64,000 nucleotides of DNA from contig RDEW01000010.1 in the NCBI GenBank assembly GCA_011109175.1, positions 124,001 through 188,000 on the forward strand, read 5' to 3'. The notes under the pieces were generated by a model. It searched no databases. It was not told where the DNA came from and saw only the letters and a list, made by a program, of their open reading frames with translations. Made by a program: the position numbers and the translations under genes. Shown piece after piece: positions 58,103-64,000 of this stretch; position 1 is the stretch's first letter, and each line of letters opens with the position of its first letter. The stretch comes from Dicyema japonicum (lineage: Eukaryota > Dicyemida > Rhombozoa > Dicyemidae).

Positions 58103-58444
58103 ACCAAAGACCACGGTAACACCAAAATATTTAATCAAGTGATCCCATCACACTCTAGCAGAGATCTCAACATGGCCCAATTTTCTTCCCCGACCCCATA
58201 TATAGCACCATCGACTGAATGGCTTGATCTCCTTAGTCAACGACATGTCCCTCGGTTCTTACGTATTAAAGATACCAGAGGCATTTGAGACTGGGACTTT
58301 CCGGAACTCCATCGTTCCGTAATTGTAGAATCCATTTTTTGCTACCTTCGGTCTTAAAAATATTTGTTCAACAAATGAATGGACCCCAGATGCCGCATAC
58401 ATAGGAAACGATGACTCAACGTATTGGTTGTATGTAGAATTCAA
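58103..58444 (-). mobile_element. Unit 2 copy of the Jockey-like 3' terminus and adjoining frame
   Basis: Repeats 49970-50309. The 61-codon minus-strand frame (58444-58259) is identical in translation to its unit 1 counterpart, which only reflects the recency of the duplication. Confidence 0.5.
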
Positions 58445-59066
58445 AATAGGGAGATTTCCGATATTCCATAAGACATTTCAATACGTTATTCTTATTTTCA
58501 CATTTTGTTATAAACTTCAACATAGGGGAGAATGGCATGTGCATGTCAAAAATCACCCAATGATCTTTTGAGATTTTCTAAACGGGATATCACCATTGTT
58601 TTTTTAATCGATCGTCGTCTACCCAATATCTTGTCTGATGATTTGATAGAGTTGTGACTGACTTCTCAGTGCTATAGACAGGTGGTTCTACAGCAACTTT
58701 AAGAAGGTCCAGGTTTTGTTAGACTTTGAAGTCATAGTCTGGATGTCCCGATCACGTGACAATGATGTGGCTTGAGGTGGTATGATTGTTACTGACATTA
58801 TTAGTGGACTAATTAATTTTCTGATTAATACTGACGTAAATGATTAATTGAATAAATGATGCAAACGTGTCAAAGGTAACTCTGAGGATTGAGGGATCTT
58901 CTTGATTGGGATCAGGTAGTCATTCAAGTTTACTTATTCTCGTCTTTTTTGTGAAGCGTTACATGAGATTTTCCTGGTGGGGCTTTTTCACGGTTTTTTG
59001 AAAATCAAAAACTCCCGAGGTTAAATATCTTCATGCCTTTTCAGGTCTTCCATTTCTTGATGTACT

Positions 59067-59856
59067 ATTAAGTTGTCAATATAGATAAAAGTATATCGTT
59101 GGGGTATCTGGAGCTGGAAGGTCCTACAGAATAGGTGTTGGAGATAACGAAGATCCATGTGGGAGTCTGTTTAAGAGGAACCGCGATTTCAATCTTTTGT
59201 TATTCAACACCACTCGTCATGACCTGAGATTAGGATGGATAGAAAACTTCCGGGAATCCATGTCCTCGCCTTCTCAGTATCAATCAAGACTAAACGATTA
59301 TTTTGTATGGGTTAGGACGATTTAACTCCTCGGTAGTGAATCGAACTAGTTTGGTCAAGTTGGTTATGGTCATAGTGTTAGAAGGTGGTAGTTTATGGAC
59401 GGAGAGATTTCTCAAAGGGCCAGTTTTTCTAACATACATGAATTCCTGCGTGTGGCGAGTAAAAAGGATTTGATGGGTGATTTTTTTGTTTTAATGAACA
59501 AAATGTACCCGTGTTTATATGTCAAGCAGAAACGAAAGGAGTTGGGGGCGATCCATAGGACTGAAACTTTTTTGAGGTGCAGAATTATTTCATGTCTGGT
59601 AACAGTTAGATTGAAGGAAAGTCATCTATCTCGGAAAAGGATTTGAAGGTGAGGCTTCCGAAGTTGATGATGGTATGCTGTGTAACTCCCATTTTCTTGG
59701 AATTTTCAGTATAATTAGGTCATTGTCTAAATTGTATGACATCCCAAGAGGTGGTAATAACCACAAAGGAACGGAAGGTCCGATGAAGTAAGGATTCGTT
59801 ATGTCTGGTTTGGCCTCCCAGTGTGTTTTTTTAATCACTAAAATTAATCAAAGGGA
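59067..59856 (-). mobile_element. Unit 2 copy of the decayed Jockey-like endonuclease and RT region
   Basis: Repeats 50930-51720 with a few substitutions (for example TTTTAACC versus TTTCAATC near 59190). No additional intact motif. Confidence 0.4.
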
Positions 59857-60127
59857 TATCTATGGGGACATGGGGGAATGCAGTTGTTCGCAATTGTTAT
59901 TTGAATCCAAGAAAGGTGGATTTTTTGAGTTGGAAGATGGCTGATAGGTGTACTGGTGATTTTCGTCTGCTACGGTTCGACGTCATTGCAGGAGAAGACA
60001 TGATACTGGTTTTAAGTAGTTAATTGTTCAGAAATTAAAAGAAAACTGAATGATCATCTGTCGGAATCGTGGTAGTTAACATGTTGCTATGAGGAATAGA
60101 TATCTTATTAGTAATTATCGTTAGTTG

Positions 60128-61738
60128 TTAGACGTTAGCTTTTGCTTGTTGAAAGACTGTATTCCAATTACTCAAAGAAATAGAAATTTCATTATAAGTC
60201 TTATTTTTAGTTTCTGGCATGAAGATGAAGAGAAATATGAATCCCCCGGTGCATACTGCGACGAAAACGAGCAAAATATAATTCTTAACGAAATACTGCA
60301 GAAATTATAAAGCATATACATTGCTAAGGGCTGGTCTGAATATCCAAAAAACAACAAAGTTTGCAAAATTTCCAACGAGAACCCCACCAGAGGCAGCCTT
60401 ACCCCTGGAATCTTGCGTAAAGTACTCAACCATAATAGCCTGAGGGACAATTCCATATGAAACAGCAAATGATATAATGAAGATGTATATTGATATAATA
60501 GACAAGGCTGTATATTATGCACCAGAGATATGACTTCCATAATTAAACTTGTAATAATTATAGGGTTGGCCATAATATTAAAACCTTCTCCCAATTTTTC
60601 AATTAATGGAATCTTAATGTAACATTATTAATTACGGCGAAAATTGTGGCAATACAATTTATTGCCCCAGTGCCGATTACTACATAAGGTATTGCCCATT
60701 TTTTAACCCCAGCTTCGTCATAAATGGATCCGGTAAATGATAAAATCTTAATTAATTGTAGTATTTACAGCATTAATTCCCGTGAATTGGACCAAAATTA
60801 GAGAAACGAAGACAATTGTGAGAGGTTTGCTAAGTGATTTACGAGTTAACAGTTCTTCCATGAAATGTCAGTCGTTGATGTATTTTCTATTTCTTCTTTC
60901 ATTTCTGAAATCTCTTTCTTACAAGTTTCTCTATTTTCCTAAACTGCATCAGTGCTAAAATGAATAATTTCGATTACCATCCATAGCTTGGGTTTCATCA
61001 TTTGTTTTGAACAAAATATGACGAGGGCTGTCGGGAAAGAAGAAAAACAATGGTATGAATACTACTGAAATCATTCCCGGAATTGTTAATGAAATGCTCC
61101 AATAATGTTTATTTCCTTAAATGTAAATGAAGAATACTGAAAATTGGAGGAATATTCAATATTTGAGCTATTAATATCCCCAATGTAATGGCGAACTGAT
61201 GGATTGCAATTACTCCTCCACGGAATCCCATTGGCGTTATTTCGATCATGTACATTGTTACAATGGGCACCAGAATTCCTACAAACTAAGCAATACTTCC
61301 TTACCCACACTCAAACCCGAAAAAAAGCGAGAAGGAAACAAAAGCTCGATAGAATTTAATGGTTTACTTAGTCCCCAAAAAGTGCCCCAATGATGACAAA
61401 GACGCTATTATAAATAAGTGCCATTTTCCTTCCAACTCTATCAGCGATAAATGGTGCCATGAAAGCCCCAATAGTTGCTCCAATTAAATATATGCTGGCA
61501 ATTCCAGCCCAAATAAGAGAAAAAGTTTTTTCGATGTCGTTGTTAACCAAAACATATCTCTCTAAAAAGTTAATTCTCATTAATTCTTTAGCATACTATG
61601 GATAAGTCATAAACTACCTCTTCTATGCCTTCCAATACCCCATTTCCATGTCCATATATTAATGAGCAACCAAGTCCGGCAATAGATATTGCACCATAAA
61701 ATTTCAAAGATACTTGAGTTTAACGCTTTTATATCCAT
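60128..61738 (-). pseudogene. Sugar-porter gene, copy 3 (unit 2), several frameshifts
   Basis: Same gene as 51987-53605, including all the short intron positions. The start ATG is at 61738. A 2-nt loss soon after it (near 61715) and single-base losses near 60582, 60560 and 60511 break the frame. The RGG segment near 61215 is intact here (TPMGFRGGVIAI), unlike copy 2, so the two tandem copies carry complementary breaks. This is either an independent pseudogene or a functional gene obscured by sequencing indels. Confidence 0.8.
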
Positions 61739-62253
61739 GTATAATTATAGGTGACGGTAAAAATTATTTAAGCAAATTTTAATCAGTTCTAGGAAATATA
61801 TATTCCCGAGTCGCTTTTCGTCGTAAATACCATTTTCAATTCCAGCTCATTGATTTTTTATCAATTTTGTTCACAATTATGACTCCTAATTACGGTAGTA
61901 ATTACAATTTACGTATTCCAGAACTCCTCTAGTCACTTTAGTATCTTTTAATAATAGTCGGACTGCTTTTTATACGTGACCTATTAACCTTTAGGGATGA
62001 TTTTGAAAAATAAACAAGGCAAACAATACTGGGAGAGACCCAGATAACCTAATGCCCGTGTCTTCCAATTGACTTGTGTACCACCTAATGGCCGTGTAAT
62101 TCCTTATTGATAAGTGGACCATTTTTATTGACAGTGGATCATAATTACTGGACCTAATGGGCACATCATTCTTATTAGTACCGGAACACTTGATGGTGAG
62201 TCTTTAATGGCGCATAATTACTGACACAATTTATGTAATTTTAAGGACAGAGG

Positions 62254-64000
62254 CTCAATTACCTGGTGACATGGCTCTGTTAAACATATGTAAAAAACAC
62301 TCATTACGATACAATCGAGAACTTCTGAGGCTCATGACATTTAACGTACGTGGAATATCAAAAGACTGGGCAAGGAAAGTACGTTGTGACGATCTCGAGA
62401 AATACAAAATATCTACAAGTGACGAAAATCGAAAATAGACACGATGAAACATGGAACAACTACCGACTAATTGTCTTCCCGAGTGAATGTAAGCGGGATG
62501 GGATTTGCCTTACACGTGGATTACCTCAAAAAACTACATCGCTATTGGAGAGTTAACGACCGAATATATGTCCTACAAGTCAAACTAAATGATTTATGCC
62601 CATCCAAAAGTCTATTAACTATGATAAATGTCTATGCACCACACTGCGGGCGAGTAATCAAGAACCCTGGTGAGCTTGAGGAATCCTACTTAGAACTATC
62701 AAGAAAATATTCGAATAATGCGTCTTTGTTGCGAGAGATATGAATGCAAAGGCCGGAATGCGAATGGGACCCGAAGAATCCTCTATTGAAAGACACGGAC
62801 ACGGAAGGAGATAGGCATCGGGAACTTCTCTGGTGAACTTCTGCTAGGCAAATAGGCTATTCCTGTGCAACACTGCCTTCACGCACTCAGCTCGCCACAA
62901 GACGATATGGCACGGACAAAGGAAAAACTCTGTTAAGGAGACCATGAATATATAATCAAATCAACTACATTATCTGCCGAAAGTCTGATAAACACTTGCT
63001 AAATGATGCACATTCCTACGAAGGGACAACAACTGACAGCAATCATATGATCGTTATTGCAGAACTGTCTGTAAAAAAGCACTTGACTGGGAAAAAATAT
63101 ATTGAACAGACAACATTCATGGGAAATCATTACATCCCTATTAAAAGATGTGGAGTGCCTAAATGACAATTCAAGGATGTTTGCGGCTTTACAAATCCTG
63201 CGGACAAAGATAGGACAAAACATCCTCCAAATCAAAAACAAAAAGGAAAATTCGTTGATAACCAAGAAGAAAAAGCCGAACTAATTGCATGTCACTTTGA
63301 AATGTTGCTGAATACAGACAATGAGGAATTTCCCCCTTTCCAGGAAGAACCGAGGACATTAATGAATGCTATTACAGTGGAAGAAGTTGAATCAGCTCTA
63401 AAAAAACTGAAGAATAAAAAGAGTGCTGAGCCAGACAACATAATCACTGAGCTTTTAAAACATGGGTTAAAAAAACTTAGTGAAACAATTGCAAAAGTTT
63501 TAAATGACATGAAACTAATACCTATCTAGGACTTGGAAATGGATTATTAATACCCATACAAAAACCGAACAAAGTAAAAGGACCAGTAAAAAATCTTCGC
63601 TCGGTCATACTTCTGAACTCGATACGCAAGATGCTGGCAACCATAGCACCTTATGCGGATTATGTGGACTTTGTATCACGGGACACGCCCGCACTCCAAC
63701 ACCTACTCGAAAATGCACCTGCGGAGCTTGAGAAATGGTTTCTCAGCGTAAATGTAAACAAAACCGAAATTACTGAAATCAAAAGAGAAGACGATATTAC
63801 TCATGAAAAATGGAGGTGCACTAATGAGCTCAACTCTACTAGGAGACACTGAAGATGTACTAAGGAGGAAAACACTGGCAAATGCAGCAATGGATAAACT
63901 GAGGAATAAATGGCTAAGAGCCAAAGACTTGGAAGTGACATCAGATACAGGCTTTACGGCGCCTTTGTGAAACCAATTTTACTGTACAACGCTGGGACCT
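62254..64000 (+). mobile_element. RTE-like LINE with internal RT deletion (unit 2 copy, cut)
   Basis: Repeats 54120-55866, with the same RT-core deletion (IRKMLATI directly followed by APYADYVDFVS at about 63625-63670) and the same frame breaks. It reaches the window edge within the region after RT. Confidence 0.85.

Larger units (their letters stand above)
57012..64000. repeat. 8.14-kb tandem duplication, unit 2 (cut by window end)
   Basis: Matches 48875-55866 almost base for base. Differences are largely one-base indels (for example the G-run at about 58037, a TA indel near 57186, the T-run in the transporter at about 60582) plus scattered substitutions. The last base of the window corresponds to about 55866 of unit 1, so roughly the last 1.1 kb of this unit is outside the window. 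Confidence 0.95.

Overview
This is eukaryotic, animal-type DNA. It is AT-rich and mostly built from decayed transposable elements, with three recognisable host gene families embedded: a nuclear receptor (minus strand, about 6829-8303), a mitochondrial-type Lon protease (minus, 24317-27082) and a NECAP-like endocytosis adaptor (plus, 40432-41024). A sugar-porter (SLC2/GLUT-type) gene is present in three copies (about 20630-22219, 51987-53605 and 60128-61738, all minus). All four host genes become continuous, family-like proteins only when spliced across extremely short GT-AG introns, mostly 21-28 nt and most often 22-24 nt. I found ten in Lon, seven in the transporter, one in NECAP and at least three in the nuclear receptor. 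Animal introns this short are known chiefly from dicyemid mesozoans (parasites of cephalopod renal organs), so a dicyemid or a similarly intron-compacted animal is my best guess. That is an inference, not a match to a reference.

Layout. 1-1238: minisatellite of about 60/61 bp units. 2.9-6.6 kb: LINE fragments, including a long Jockey-like copy. 6.8-8.7 kb: nuclear receptor. 9-13.8 kb: DNA transposons (a Tigger/pogo-like transposase split by a SINE, a Helitron/PIF1 helicase fragment, a FLYWCH-type MULE with terminal inverted repeats). 13.8-20.5 kb: mosaic of Jockey-like, RTE-like and RPDG-type retroelement pieces. 20.5-22.5 kb: transporter copy 1. 22.5-24.2 kb: RPDG-type reverse transcriptase. 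24.3-27.1 kb: Lon. 27.2-40.3 kb: further LINEs, including two long RTE-like copies, one flanked by a perfect 65-bp direct repeat. 40.4-41.0 kb: NECAP. 42.4-45.5 kb: a SINE abutting an R4-like LINE. 45.7-49.6 kb: RTE-like and Jockey-like copies. 48875-64000: an 8.14-kb direct tandem duplication (unit 1 48875-57011; unit 2 57012 to beyond the window), each unit carrying a transporter copy, decayed Jockey pieces and an internally deleted RTE-like element.

The host genes are not an operon and have no evident functional link: Lon does mitochondrial protein quality control, NECAP clathrin-coat assembly, the receptor transcriptional control and the transporter hexose uptake. What ties the window together is the mobile-element ecology: at least four LINE types (RTE-like, Jockey-like, R4-like, RPDG-type) and a tRNA-derived SINE whose 3' end resembles that of a resident RTE-like element, which suggests a LINE-SINE partnership. 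Many small frame breaks occur in the repeats and in the transporter copies, whereas Lon and NECAP read cleanly.
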